In this document: positions 1 through 11,899 of the stretch, one piece after another | Position numbering within the stretch: position 1 is the stretch's first letter | Layout of the letters: each line of letters begins with the position of its first letter | DNA from: Nissolia schottii | Taxonomy: Eukaryota; Streptophyta; Magnoliopsida; Fabales; Fabaceae | Reading direction: 5' to 3' | NCBI GenBank assembly: GCA_003254905.1 | Contig: QANU01005526.1 | Span: 251,887 to 315,886 of the forward strand | Length of the DNA: 64,000 bases | Made by a program: the position numbers and the translations under genes | Notes under the pieces: generated by a model | Databases searched by the model: none | What the model saw: only the letters and a program-made list of their open reading frames with translations | What the model was told of the DNA's origin: nothing

Positions 1-147
1 TTGAGAAAAAAAGTCTTTTATGTAAAAAAATGTTCATTATAATTTTGTGAACTATTATTTTAGAAAAAGAAAAGAAAAGAAAATTGTTTCTGACTTTATG
101 AAAGCTGATCCAAAATATGCTGTTGCATTGCAATCGAACGTGATGGA

Positions 148-185
148 GCGGGAAAACGAAATGAGAGGCGCCAATGTTTTCCCGC
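148..185 (+). promoter_or_regulatory. Inverted pair of E2F-type sites upstream of CDC6
   Basis: GCGGGAAAA at 148-156 and TTTTCCCGC at 177-185 are exact reverse complements and match the E2F/DP consensus TTTSSCGC. Between them GGCGCCAA (167-174) resembles a further E2F half site. They lie about 130-170 bp before the CDC6 ATG and just upstream of a TATA-like TTATATAT at 211-218. E2F control of CDC6 at G1/S is established in plants and animals; that these sites work here is inference. Confidence 0.7.
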
Positions 186-210
186 TCTCAACAAATGCAA
201 GAAGCATGCC

Positions 211-218
211 TTATATAT
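211..218 (+). promoter_or_regulatory. TATA-box candidate of CDC6
   Basis: TTATATAT lies about 100 bp before the CDC6 start codon and just downstream of the E2F pair. A TATA box here would put transcription start near 240-250, leaving a short 5' leader of about 70 nt. No transcript evidence is available. Confidence 0.5.
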
Positions 219-315
219 CTTCCTCTCATTCTGAATTCATCGGCTCCCAAACCACACTCCATCGAAGCACTTTTTCACTTTACTTTCAATCTCGTTTCTC
301 ATCACCACCACCATC

Positions 316-3300
316 ATGCCTACAATCGCTGCTCCTTCCACTCCTAACAGCCACAAGCGCCGTCTGAGATCTCACGCGCTCCAACGCGCTGACTCTCACA
401 CCCCCTCGCGGCCCGTATCAAAATCGCGCCGCCAATCCACCACCGCAACCCCCAACTCTGCCGCAATGGTAACTTTTTAATCTTTTTTATTTTGCCTTTT
501 TTGTTTTTTATTTTTAAATTTCTTTACAAAAATTGAAGTATCCCTAATTCTGCAATTTGCATGACAGCTTCAATCTTCATTTCCCAAATCAGTTAACTTC
601 TCGTCAATTATTCGCAGGGGAATGATTTTGTTGCCGAAGAAAACCAATCCAAGTTGCAAAAACCCGCACCTGTGAAATCCCTTTGGAATCCCAAAGGTGA
701 GATTCATTTCAAAATGGCGTTATTTTTTATTTTTCTGTGCTTGCACTGATTTTATTTTTATTTTTGTTTTTGTTTTTCTAAGAACAGATTTTAGTGCCTC
801 CCCCCCCCCCCTTACAAGTTTGCTATAGGACACTATATATCATTTAATTAATGTAACCGAATCTACTTAGTGGAAGTTGATCTAGCTGTTAGTTTTGTAT
901 TGTTTTGTGTGTTGATCTTGTGTGTGGTGTTCTTGGGGGAATAGATGGTGAGCAATTGAGGGTGGTGAAGGAGGCATTGCACCTTTCAACCGCACCGTCT
1001 GCAATTGTGTGCCGCGAAGAGGAGCAGGATGTGGTTCTAGGGTTCTGCAAGTCCTGCATTGAGCACGAGAAGGCCGGGAGCTTGTACATCTGCGGGTGCC
1101 CGGGGACTGGGAAATCTTTGTCTATGGAGAAAGTGAAAGAACTGTTACTCAACTGGGCTCAAGAGGTATTTGGTTTTGACACTTTTGTCACTACATTTGA
1201 TGCAATATTTTTGGTTTCAGGTAGTGTCTATGAGGGATACTGACTATTCATTATCAATTTATGGTTGTGTCTGGCTTATATATTTTCCAAAGTGATTTTT
1301 CCACTCGGGGATCTGTGCTGTGCGCCTTAAACTAAGTTATGATATCCATTTGTTCCTTACTAATTTTTGTCTGATATGAAATGTTAATGGAAATTGATGG
1401 GAAATTTGTATTATGATTTATGATATGAGCAATATCCTTTGCGTACCATGCTGATTGAAACTTACGGGATGTGTGACATTTTAGATTGATAATAAGCTTA
1501 TGTTACATAGTTGTTGTAAGTTATTATCTTGTGAAAAATATTTTCCTGATTTATAATCTTATGCCACACATTGTAATTAGACTTGATTATCAGTTGAAAA
1601 GGTCCCTTCAATAATTGTAGAGAAGAATACCATATTTTATGCTTACCCATGGTACCCTTAAATCTTTAACTTTGAATGCTCTATGTAAATTGTAGTGTTC
1701 TTTTTGTCCCTTCCACTAACACAACTTAATGTCTGGTTTGCAGTCTGGTTTTCCGATGCCAGATGTTTTATCAGTGAATTGTACATCCCTTTCCAATACA
1801 TCTGATATTTTCACTAAGGTAGGAATGCCAAAGCACATTTTATTGAAGTAACACCGCTCAGTTTACTGACTCACTTGTTCTAACAGATACTTGGGTTAAA
1901 TCAACCACGTGGAAAAAAGGTTTTAGTCACACCCTTACAACAACTGCAGAATATGTATTCTCAGAAATTGTCTACCAAGAATATGATGTAAGACACATCC
2001 TTTCCATGGACTTGCTAGATATAATGCTTTTTTTTTTTTTTCTTTCCTGTTCTTCCAAATGCAGTCTTTCAGGCATAGATGATTTTGTATTGCTTCCTGT
2101 TTCTGTAACTTGGATGTTATCAAAGTTTAATATGTCTATGCATTTGTGGTAATAGGTTGATAGTAGCTGATGAGCTAGATTATCTAATAACCAAAGACAG
2201 GGCTGTGCTGCATGATCTTTTCATGCTTACCACCTTCCCGTTTTCTAGATGTATATTAATAGGTAAATTGCTTATAAAAGTGAATTGTTGTTTCTAACTT
2301 TATTATTATGCTTGTCTATTAATACTGTTTGGGCTTAGGAGTATTCAGAATTTATTGTATTTGTTTACACAGGGGTAGCAAATGCTATAGACCTAGCTGA
2401 TCGATTTCTTCCAAGGCTTACATCACTAAACTGTGAGTAAATTAAGTCAATAAGTTTATATGATGAGTATCCATTTCATTTTGTACTATTTGGAGATTGT
2501 GTCTCAATGATATCATTGGACAGTTGTTTGCATTTATGTTTTTGAGTTTATAGTTTCATCATTTTCTCTGATTCAGGTAAGCCTATTGTTGTAACTTTTC
2601 GGGCCTACTCTAACGATCAGATCCTTAGGATTCTTGAAGAAAGGCTAAGTGTAAGTTCATTGCTATTGAATTTGTTTGAGTTTTAGGGTTGTTCCCATTT
2701 TCACCTTGAATCATGGCTACTTTCTGGTAGAAATTATAAAATTATATTTATGTCTTTATGATGCTTTGTTAAAATTTTTTATCTTTATAGCTCAGCTGAA
2801 GAAAAAATAAACCAAATGTTTTCCCCTTGTAATTTATTTTTTTAATAGCTGGTTTTCTCACCATCAGGAACTTCCTTACACTGTCTTTCAACGTCAAGCA
2901 CTGGAACTATGTGCTAGGGTAAGTCCATTTAAAACTCGATAAATCTCTTGCTAATGAAGAATTCTGGAACTTTTAGAGCACTTACTGTTTTGTTAACTGT
3001 CTTAGGTACTGTTTTGGCTGATGTTGTAATTGCTATATACACACATACATAACACACACACACGTACATACACACATACATACACACATACATACACACA
3101 TACACACACACATACATACATACATACATACATACATACATACATACGTAACACACACACGCAAAGCTGAGCAGCCTATTTTATTCTTTTCTCTCATCTT
3201 GTTCACTGCACCTTGCAGAAAGTTGCTGCAGCTTCTGGAGATATGCGGAAAGCTCTCTGTATATGCAGGTCAGTCATTTTACCACAATGTTTACAGGCTT

Positions 3301-5854
3301 GGGCATATCAGTGAATCTAAATTTCCTTACTTTGTAATGTGTCTATTGGTATAGATTGAAATGTTATTGAACTTCACAACTTTATATCTTATGTTCAATA
3401 TTCCTGTTGCCAAAATGGCCTTTGGATCATTCCCTTCTCTCTGAATTTCTGAAGGGCTGGTGTGATTTTGGTATAGTCTACTAGGCCATTTAAATTGTTA
3501 ATTTTATTTGAAAATTTAAAAATTGAAATGGAGCTTTTGTTATATGCACAACTTATCCCTAGCTTTTGTTGTGCTTCAAATGTAAGGTACAATAGTTGAA
3601 CTTGCACCTGGAACATGGTTTCTTGCACAAGGAGATATGATTGCTGACAAAAGATTACTTTGAAATTTAACCTAAGAAAAACCCAGCAAAAGAATTATCT
3701 AATAGTTTCTTTCCTTTCAGGAGTGCAATAGAGATGCTAGAAGCAGAAATTAGAGAATCTTCCAGCAATTTGTGTACTTCATTGGAAGAGAAATCATCCT
3801 CTGAACAGAATGTAGCTACAACTCCTGATGCTATGAAAAAACAAGAATTTGATATTGTAAGTGCAAAAAAGTTTGTTTCTAATTTAACAACTTGACAATT
3901 TGATATTGTAAGTAGCTGCTTTTTAAAGACATTTTCACATAATTTACTTCAGTTTTAGTCTGAATTGTTGTATTAGGCACACAAGGCATAGGAAACTTAT
4001 CTCCGTATAGCATTTGTAACTAATTAATGTTGTGGCTTATAGGTGCAATGAATTATTTTCTTCCATCATAGTCTGCACTGTTATTTAGTCATTGTTAAAG
4101 ACATCTCAGCATCGCACTGGTATGCTATAATGATGTGTGCAAAATTGCAGCATTTGGGATTTATTTATTATGATTTTAATTTAATGTATTTTTATTGTAT
4201 GTTAATTTATATTAGAATCATGCATACAAATAACTTTAAATTTACTGGAATAGTAGAGTTTGTGTGCTCCACTCGTCCTCCTTTTTGTATTTAAAGGCCT
4301 AAGATTCTCAATAAAATGTAGGTAAGGATTCATCATATGGTTCTTGCCTTGTCAAAGACATATAGATCACCAGTGGTAGATACAATACAATCTCTGCCAC
4401 ATCATCAACAGGTAACCTTGAACTGGATATGCTTATGTCAATTGTTATGAGCTAACACTGTCTATTACTAGAAATAAACATTTTCATCCATACAGACGCC
4501 CTCATAGTGATGAGTATAAGCTAGGCCAAGTGATGTGATCTTCCATGGAGAAGTCACTTCTTTTAATCTAATGATTTTTTCAAGAGTCTTATCAAAACAT
4601 CTAGTGACAAAAGAAGATGAAAGGAAAATGTTTATTAGAGCTTATTATTAATCACAATAGATTCTTAAAACGAAATTTGTAAAATTGTGTCTGTGTTATA
4701 GATTTGCCTATTATAAATCTATACAGGGTATTACTTTGGTACCCATCAAAATTTAGGAGTATAGGTATCTTATGATTATGTGTCTAAGAATCAACAATGT
4801 ATCTGGCTACTTATAATTACTTATTATTTTAAATTTAAAAGTAAATTATGATTGTTGAAATACATAGAAGTACTAGTACCTTTGTAAAAATTTGGGTATT
4901 GAAGGAAGAACCATTTATAAATGAAGACCGAAAGAGGGATTTGCATTGAGTAGCCATTTGAACTTATAGAAGTTGTGAGTCATTGACTGGTAGATAAAGA
5001 AACATTTCTGGCAATTTCATATGATATGAAGGGTAGGTTATTAAGGATTTGTTTAACACAATATTCAAACAAAGCCACCTACGGGATCTTTGATTAGGTA
5101 CTTGACATGTAATCATTGTTTTTCCCTGTCTAACATAATACTAAAACTAATCAATCCCAATTGCAGAGTCACTCCTCTGTTACTAAGTATTTTAGCGTTT
5201 TGTTTATAACTTTTTCTGGATTTGTACTGTTTGCAGATTATACTCTGCTCTTCTATGAAGCATTTCCGTGGAGCCAAGAAAGATGCAATCCTTGGAGAGG
5301 TGTGCTTTACAGCTTTTTAAATATATAAAAGTTAAATGATTTGGCCCTATTTTACAAAATACATTGGTTCCTAAAATTGTAATAATGATGCAGTTGTATA
5401 AATCTTACATGGAGTTGTGTAAATCATCACTGATTCCCCCAGCAGGAATCTTGGAATTTTCGAACATGTGCAGAGTGCTTAATGACCAGGTATCTTAAAC
5501 ACTGCTAAATTTGATTATGAACTTCTAGATATAGCTTTCTGCCATTGATTACGAATTTACCAACAAAGGAAAGTGGTAAAATGATGAAACATACATTATA
5601 ACTTCAGGGGCTTATTAAACTAGGACAAGCACGAGAGGATAAATTGAAAAGAGTAACTCCAAAAGTTGACGAGGGTGATATTACTTTTGCATTGCAGGTA
5701 GTCTTTCTGTCCGTGAAAGCCTTGTATCATTTGATATTAGTTGTTCTCAATTTGCTTTGTTTTTGGATTGTTAGCTCATCTTGAAAACATTTCTTTGCCT
5801 TAATTAAATTCCATGACACAGGGAATCCGGTTTTTTCGAAACTGTCTTCAATGA
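316..5854 (+). CDS. CDC6: Cell division control protein 6 (CDC6), origin-licensing AAA+ ATPase, 16 exons
   Basis: CDC6 works with ORC in the nucleus to load MCM2-7 at replication origins. Exons placed by GT/AG sites and protein continuity: 316-468, 618-696, 945-1165, 1744-1818, 1887-1987, 2156-2262, 2373-2432, 2577-2650, 2868-2918, 3219-3268, 3721-3856, 4322-4411, 5237-5299, 5394-5489, 5608-5697, 5822-5854. They join in frame to 1,479 nt, 492 aa, close to known plant CDC6. The basic N-terminus (residues 1-51) has a KRR patch and three TP dipeptides, possible CDK sites. Walker A GCPGTGKS is at 128-135 and Walker B LIVADELD at 211-218. An FRAYSNDQI segment and SGDMRKAL (sensor region) follow, and the C-terminus (exons 13-16) fits the winged helix. 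The protein ends in FFRNCLQ. Every intron is GT-AG and no frame break was seen. The last exon is only 33 nt, so its boundary deserves transcript support; a downstream acceptor near 6074 is the alternative. Confidence 0.93.
3036..3162. repeat. Microsatellite (CATA/CACA)n in CDC6 intron 9
   Basis: A compound tandem array of ACAC, CATA and TACA units lies between exons 9 and 10 of CDC6. It produces a spurious open frame on the minus strand made of repeated Tyr/Val/Met/Cys. It is likely to vary in length between accessions. Confidence 0.9.
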
Positions 5855-6079
5855 TTCTGTTTATTGGTGGTTTTTGGCCAACTTGATGTCAGACTTGTAG
5901 ATTCATTTGTTTTCTCTTCTCCACAGCATAACTTAAGGTTGGAAACCCTCGCTTTTACATGGCTTAAATCTTTTTTCCTTGTGTGTCTGTATATATAATA
6001 TAATTTTAATGCACCGTAAATACGACACATCTTTTCACCAAAATTCTAATAGCTTTTGTTTCCTTGTGTAGCAGGTGAA

Positions 6080-6425
6080 TTCATATGGCTCAAGTGGGAT
6101 TCTTCATTATATATGGTGGATATACTTGATGAGCGTACCGTTGAGAAACTAAGGATTTCAGCTAACAAGCAAAAGATACTTAAATTTCTTTTTTGGCCAA
6201 GAAGCGTGTAAAGCAATGTAAAAACATTTTTACCTCTAGTTTTATACTAAAGTGATTCTTTTCTCGACAAGAATAATAAGCAAGTATTGTCTTGCTAGTA
6301 GGGATTGACTACAACAATAGAGCGCGCGCACACATATATATATGCACACACGTATATTGAAGTGGTTAATTTTAAAGGTGAAATTAGCTATTCATAATTG
6401 TGTTAGGAAAATGCCCAATAGCAAT
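6080..6425 (+). repeat. Duplicated segment, copy A (3' flank of CDC6)
   Basis: Starting at ATATGGCTCAAGTG (about 6084), this block closely matches 27270-27440, sharing GATTCTTCATTATATATGG and TTTTATACTAAA. Its end, with AAGGTGAAATTAG (about 6377) and CATAATTGTGTTAG, matches 28306-28345. It begins right after the CDC6 coding end and may be part of the 3' UTR. It is either a segmental duplication or two copies of a dispersed unclassified repeat. Confidence 0.7.
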
Positions 6426-7084
6426 AAATTTGTCACAATAATGTGATATTTATTGATCTTCATATGAGTAAGTTCTTATTGAATGGAGACGTTTCTTGTT
6501 TTTTTATTTAAAGTTTTGGTGACTTTGTAACATTGTTCATTGTTTTTTTGTATTTTTTATTATGTGGAATATTGTGCTCATTGAATTAATCTCAAACGGT
6601 TTACATCATTGTTTATAAGAGACACAATTTCTACGGGACAATCCTCACTCTTTGCCAAGGAATGAACAATAATATTTCATACTTCTAGTATGAGGTGATG
6701 AACATGATTCAAACATATTACAAAATTGTTGACACTCCTTGGTAATGGTGTGAAAATACAATGGGTGATCATCTTTGCATTGCATGGCGTGAATAAATCA
6801 AAGTAGTCACTCTCAACCACAATTTGACGGAAATAAAGATCATGCGCTAGCTCCAAACCATAGTAGAGGCCAATCCCTTATGCAATTGCTACATGACAGT
6901 CACAACTGAAGCACTAGGTTGCGGCTCCCAAATAGTAGCCAAGTTGATCACGGACAATAGTCATATATGGGGGGTTGATTACCACCCTAGGACATATAAC
7001 TTCGTGTAAAAAAGAGTTGAGCTCAATATATGGTAGCAAACCACATAACATTTCTAACTATGTTAGTAACCAACGGTTTATGTT

Positions 7085-7440
7085 AGCAGAAGTGACTAGC
7101 TAACTGCACTAGTCCAAGGGAATCATTATTTTCCCTCTAGTATACTTGGATCCCTAGGTGTACAACCTCTAAACCAACAATGAGGTTGGTCGAGGTGACT
7201 AGCTAACTACACTGGCGTGAAGAAATCACTTCATGAAAGTAAGCATCTTTTATAACTTTAGTCATGATAATCATTATTATAAATTTTCTCTTCAGTACAC
7301 CTGGGGGTAGATTACATCCCTGGGGTGTACATCTTCTTGACGAAGTAACCAGTTAACTGCATTGGTCAAATGGAATACTGCTCCACCATAAGGAGTATCT
7401 TTTGTAACTTTTAATAATTATAAGTGTGTTATTTTAAAAA
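7085..7440. repeat. Diverged tandem repeat, about 3 copies
   Basis: A phrase like GTGACTAGCTAACTGCACT recurs at about 7092, 7195 and 7344 (the last strongly diverged). Each copy is followed by related blocks containing GGTGTACA and CTTTTATAACTTT. Unit length is irregular, about 100-150 bp. No gene is present from 6430 to 7500. A short inverted pair, ATAAGTGTGTTAT (7419-7431) and ATAACACACTTAT (about 7500-7512), ends this block. Confidence 0.5.
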
Positions 7441-7499
7441 GTCTTATGGATAATGCTCGATTGTGGAATTTAAACATTCTTTGTCATTTTTCAAAGTCT

Positions 7500-9960
7500 T
7501 ATAACACACTTATATAATGAATGATGATATGTCTATATGCATGCATGCAACATTTAAATTATTCATCACTATGGCATGACATATCATGAACAAAATCATA
7601 GGCAAAATCATCATCATATCAAATAAGGCATTCAATCCTAGCATAAGCAAGCATAACATTGGTATAAATGCAAACATTCCCATTACAAACATGCTCATAA
7701 CATTAACTGACACCATAAAGACATAGTTTGAATCATACTTACAGTACTTGCACACTTTAAGCCACAACATATTATTAATAACCTTATGGTCACACATAAA
7801 TTCTTTGAGTCTTTTACCTGACAAATAAGACACAAGCCTAACTCTAGGCTTAAAGGACCAAAACATAATCTTAAACCTAGATCTTGAAGTCCCCTTTTTA
7901 GCCTTGATAGAAGTCTAAACACTATGTAGATCATACCTCAGTCATTCCTTATATAGGCATACATAACATAACCATTTGCCTTAAATCACTTAAGCTAACT
8001 CTTGTGGAACTCTTAATGGTCAAAACCCTATAAGAGTCTCTAATGACATATTGTTTGTATGTCACTAGGGCCCTACAAGGATTACTAAATTAGTAAGACT
8101 TTTCAAAGAGAAAACCCTAATGTATCTTAGTACTCATGGACGAATCCCCACTAAGGTATTCTATGAGGATTTTAACTGCCTGACCAACTCAAAGTGCTTG
8201 AGAGATCATTGTATCCAAATGACAAACCTACACTTTAGCTTGTTTAAAACTTGTTCTTTTCAAAACCTTCCAAACATCAAAGTTGTTCACCTAAACATAA
8301 GGAATTATAAAACATAAACATTTTCCATGTAAACCAATCCTAGCCATAAAAACCTCTCTATGGCCGAAACCATAGTCATCATCATATTTGGGCTCATGGG
8401 ATTGATTTTTCATCAAAACACTTACCACAAACTTATGCTCAAATATTTTAAGGAACACAAAATCACTAACACTTTTCAAAAACTCAAACCCTAATCCTAA
8501 AGGCACTAGGGCGCCGAATTAATCACAAACCAAAGCACAAGTTCCATTTCTTTGATTTTCAACCAAAACTTTCGTCACAACCATGTCTTAAAATCTTTCA
8601 AGGATTTCTAATAAACAAAAAAGATTTTTGAAACACAAACCCTAGGCCACAAGAACCCTTGATGGCCAAAACATACCAAGCACAAAAGCCAAGTTCATGG
8701 TTTGCTAGTTCATTCCAAAAACTCATATCATAGTTCATGCTTGGAATGTCCATAGATCACTTGAACATCATCCAACACCAAAAATAAAATTAAAGAACAC
8801 CAAAAATGCTCTCAAAACCAAAATTCCTTGGGAGAAACTCATCTTAGTTCCAAACTCAATTTTTGACAAAAACCTATTTCACAAAAGGGCTTAAAATGTG
8901 ACACAAAAGCCAAAACCACTAATGGAATGGAAAATAACCTAAGAGAGGCATGAGATCTACACAAGGGCAGCAACTATGTCTAGGAGAAAAATCCATTTTT
9001 GACATCAAACATGTTCATAACAATGTTCTAGAATCTTGCTAGAAACTCAAATATGTGGATAGATTAAAAAAAAAGAAGCTTGGAGAGCCTATGGAACCCT
9101 AACTTGGTCAAATTTTTCAAGAGCTTGGGGAGACAGAAAAATTATATTGTCTTGTAGGAGAAGACAATGGGAAATCAAATATATAATCATCTCAAGAATA
9201 GGCAAGCATTAGACGCACATAAGTGCATAGAAGTATTTGTGAAGGGAGTATGATGAATGGAGAAGTATTTGGTGGTGTTTAAGGTGGGGGGGGGGGGGCT
9301 GGAAGCCATGATTTTGGTGTGGTGAAAGTGGTGGTTATGGAGTTTTGTGGTTGTTTGAAGAGAGAAAAGAGAGAATTTTGAAAAAAGATGATTATGAACT
9401 TTCTTTTTCTTTGAGAAAAATGAAGGAAATGAAAGTTTATGGAGAGAGTGGAGGGAGAGAAAGGGAACTCGAATTTGAGAGAGAGAAAAGAGAGGAAGAG
9501 TGATATTGACGTATCTAGTGTGTCATAAAGGACAATTGTCATATTAGAAGCGCATAATAAAGCTAAAAAAGTAACTGTTTGGATTTTCTAAGTTATATTG
9601 GGATTATAAAAGATGATTATAATTAAAACATTGTGGGAGTGGGTCCCACATGGGTCTCCGGTCTCTAGGAAACCTTAGGTAAGGACACAGTTGGCCCTGA
9701 GGGCAAGCAGAGCAGAACCTAACTTTTGAACCATAACTCCACTTGATGAACCGTCAAAAGTTTTAGAATTAGCACAAAACAAGGATGGCAATACTCTTGA
9801 CACCCTAGAGGTACGTGAATAGGACTTGAAACCCCTCTTTGGATCTCTGGTCCAAGGGTTGACTCAGAAAGACTAACAGTTGGTTGTTGGACCGGCTGAT
9901 GGGCTGATCAATTTTTATCATTGATTGTTGTTTCATCCTATTAGCTGACTATAATATTAT
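7500..9960 (-). mobile_element. Degraded LTR-retroelement-like sequence, minus orientation
   Basis: This 2.4-kb block has no intact coding frame. It is mildly richer in GC than its surroundings and reads most naturally on the minus strand. There, 9650-9900 carries phrases typical of plant Ty3/gypsy LTRs, such as a 'gttatggttcaaaag' stretch. Minus-strand frames around 7510-7934 are short and match no family I know. Neither LTR ends nor a target duplication could be fixed, so the assignment is tentative. A G run at 9285-9298 interrupts the block. Confidence 0.35.
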
Positions 9961-10380
9961 ATTTTATTATGTGGCTGTCTAGTTCAAACATATACATGAT
10001 TAACAGTATAATGCTAATATCTATTTATCGTACTAAAAGATAATTTTTATGTATTACGAAAAAATAAGATGTTACAAAACACACATCCAAGAATAAGGTA
10101 ATGCACATTTTTGTCATTGAAAGTGTAAACATAAATTACTTTGGTCTCTGAAATTCAAAAATAACTTTCTATCTCTGATATTTGAAATTGTAAGTTATAA
10201 GTTAAATTAATCATTCAATTCATTATCATTTATGTTTTCGTTGCAACAATAACTGAGGCTGCATATGAAATTATAATGCTATCATTAAGGATCCAAAATA
10301 TTAAGTAAGTGGGGGTAAAAATAATGCATAACTATATAAATGTATTTTTTCACCACAGCTAATTGTAAATTATTTCTAAG

Positions 10381-10425
<45 letters not shown>

Positions 10426-11090
10426 GTAAATACTCAATTTAGTTCTGTTATGCTTATTTTGACATCAATTTGTTTCTAAAAGTATTTTTTGATCTTAACA
10501 TGTTAAAATTTGACAGCGATTTAGTTTGGCTATCAAATCTTAATTACTTGAGTATGACAAAAAAAAGAAGTTAATTACGGTGGAAAGATATAAATTTTAT
10601 AATTATATTTTAGAAAAGGACTAAGTTACTATTGTAATTAATTATTTTTAAAATCTAATATTAAATATAGGTAAATAATGCGTTAAATTATGATTGACTT
10701 ATGTAAGTTTGGGTACCGCACCCATAAAATTATTCCAGGTACCATAGAAAGACCCATTAATTTTAAACTACACTTTTTTGGAAGTGAGATTTAAAAATAT
10801 AATTAATTGTTTTTATAATTTTAATATTTTTCTAAACCATTTTAGATATTTTAAAAATGTTTTTTTATTAATGTGTCCTTGATTTAATAGATTAATATTA
10901 ATTTAAATTTCTTAACATAAAAGCTATTAATTTTGCATTATTATTAAGTAATATAATTCCTAATATAAGCTTAATTTAATAGGTTAATGTTTCTTAAAAT
11001 ATTTCATAATTCATATTAATTAGTATAATTATTAAATATAACTTTATTTATTTATTGACGAGAAAGAAACAATTTTATTCATAGAAAGTC
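9960..11090. other. AT-rich intergenic DNA with a (TA)n microsatellite
   Basis: There is no reading frame or RNA gene that I can support. The (TA) array spans 10383-10420. The rest is AT-rich with many short homopolymer runs, typical of plant intergenic DNA. Confidence 0.7.
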
Positions 11091-11141
11091 TAACAACATT
11101 TACATTCTGCCAATGTGGCGATTTACATTCTGTGTGCTAAG

Positions 11142-11222
11142 TGGTATGTTTACAAGGACAAGAGGCTTGCTGAAGAGGGCATAGAACTCATTGAGGAACC
11201 AGAAGCTGCTTCCCATGCATAG
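11142..11222 (+). pseudogene. Orphan terminal-exon-like fragment, unassigned
   Basis: After an acceptor-like GTGCTAAG, an 81-nt frame encodes 26 residues beginning WYVYKDKRLAEEGIE and ending EPEAASHA before a TAG stop. The composition (charged, low in rare residues, GC higher than flanks) looks like a real protein C-terminus in otherwise AT-rich DNA. I do not recognise the family. No upstream exon is visible on either side of the putative intron, so it is probably a gene fragment moved here or left by decay. Chance is possible for a frame this short. Confidence 0.3.
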
Positions 11223-11577
11223 GTTGTTAATTAATTGCTGATCATACTATTGTAGCCTCCTTTTTTCTTTTTTTCTTTCTTTCTTTTCTTTTGCTTGGTA
11301 GGTGCTTAATGAGTAGTCATGAGTGGTTTCATATAAAACAAAATGTGTCAAGCAATGGTGGTTACCAACTACCTAGCTAATAATTACATGATAATTATAG
11401 TTGTAACCTTTTTTTTTCTCTTGCATTTAGTACATATGAAAAAACAGCTGACAGAAATGAATGCGTGGCTTTCTAATCTTCTAGTGCATTTCGTTTTATG
11501 TTTGAAACCGTTAGAATCATTTCATGGAAAAGGGAAAAGAAAAGAGAGAAAACCAATTTCTGCAGTACAGGGCATCA

Positions 11578-11697
11578 GAGTGCGCTAAGCGCAGCGCTAG
11601 GCGCAGCGCTAAGCGGCACGCTGAGCGGAGTGCTAAGCGGCACGTTGAGCGGAGCGCTGAGCGGCTCGCTGAGCGGCGCGCTAAGCGGCTCCCTGCG
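11578..11697. repeat. GC-rich CGCT(A/G)AGCG motif array
   Basis: About ten copies of CGCTAAGCG or CGCTGAGCG and close variants are packed into 120 bp, spaced 10-12 bp. Each unit is an imperfect palindrome (CGCT N AGCG). The same core in the other orientation, CCGCTCAGCGG, is clustered at 13566-13640. The array opens three overlapping frames rich in Ser/Gly/Ala/Arg that are artefacts of the repeat. Confidence 0.8.
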
Positions 11698-11899
11698 TGT
11701 TTTCCTGATTTAAATGTTGCGGCGTTAGCCGTTGAATGAAACTGTAATTCTGCTGTAATAATCTAAGATTAGAAGAGTTTATGGAACCTTCCTAAAATAC
11801 CAATTCTAGTATTCCATGTTATTGCTCTGATTGATATGCTGTACGTGAAATAAACATGTTAAACATACTTCTGCAATAAACTCTGTGAGGATCTTGATA

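Noticed and set aside
47..367. Plus-strand 106-codon frame over the CDC6 promoter and leader
   Set aside because: Overlaps E2F sites and the true CDC6 start in another phase; no homology.
2929..3156. Minus-strand frame of repeated MCYVCMYV residues
   Set aside because: Pure translation of the CATA microsatellite in a CDC6 intron.
7510..7934. Minus-strand frames of 118 and 79 codons
   Set aside because: Overlapping phases within degraded retroelement-like DNA; no recognisable domain.
11343..11739. Overlapping frames rich in Ser/Gly/Leu or Ala/Arg/Ser
   Set aside because: Produced by the CGCTNAGCG array being read in three phases.
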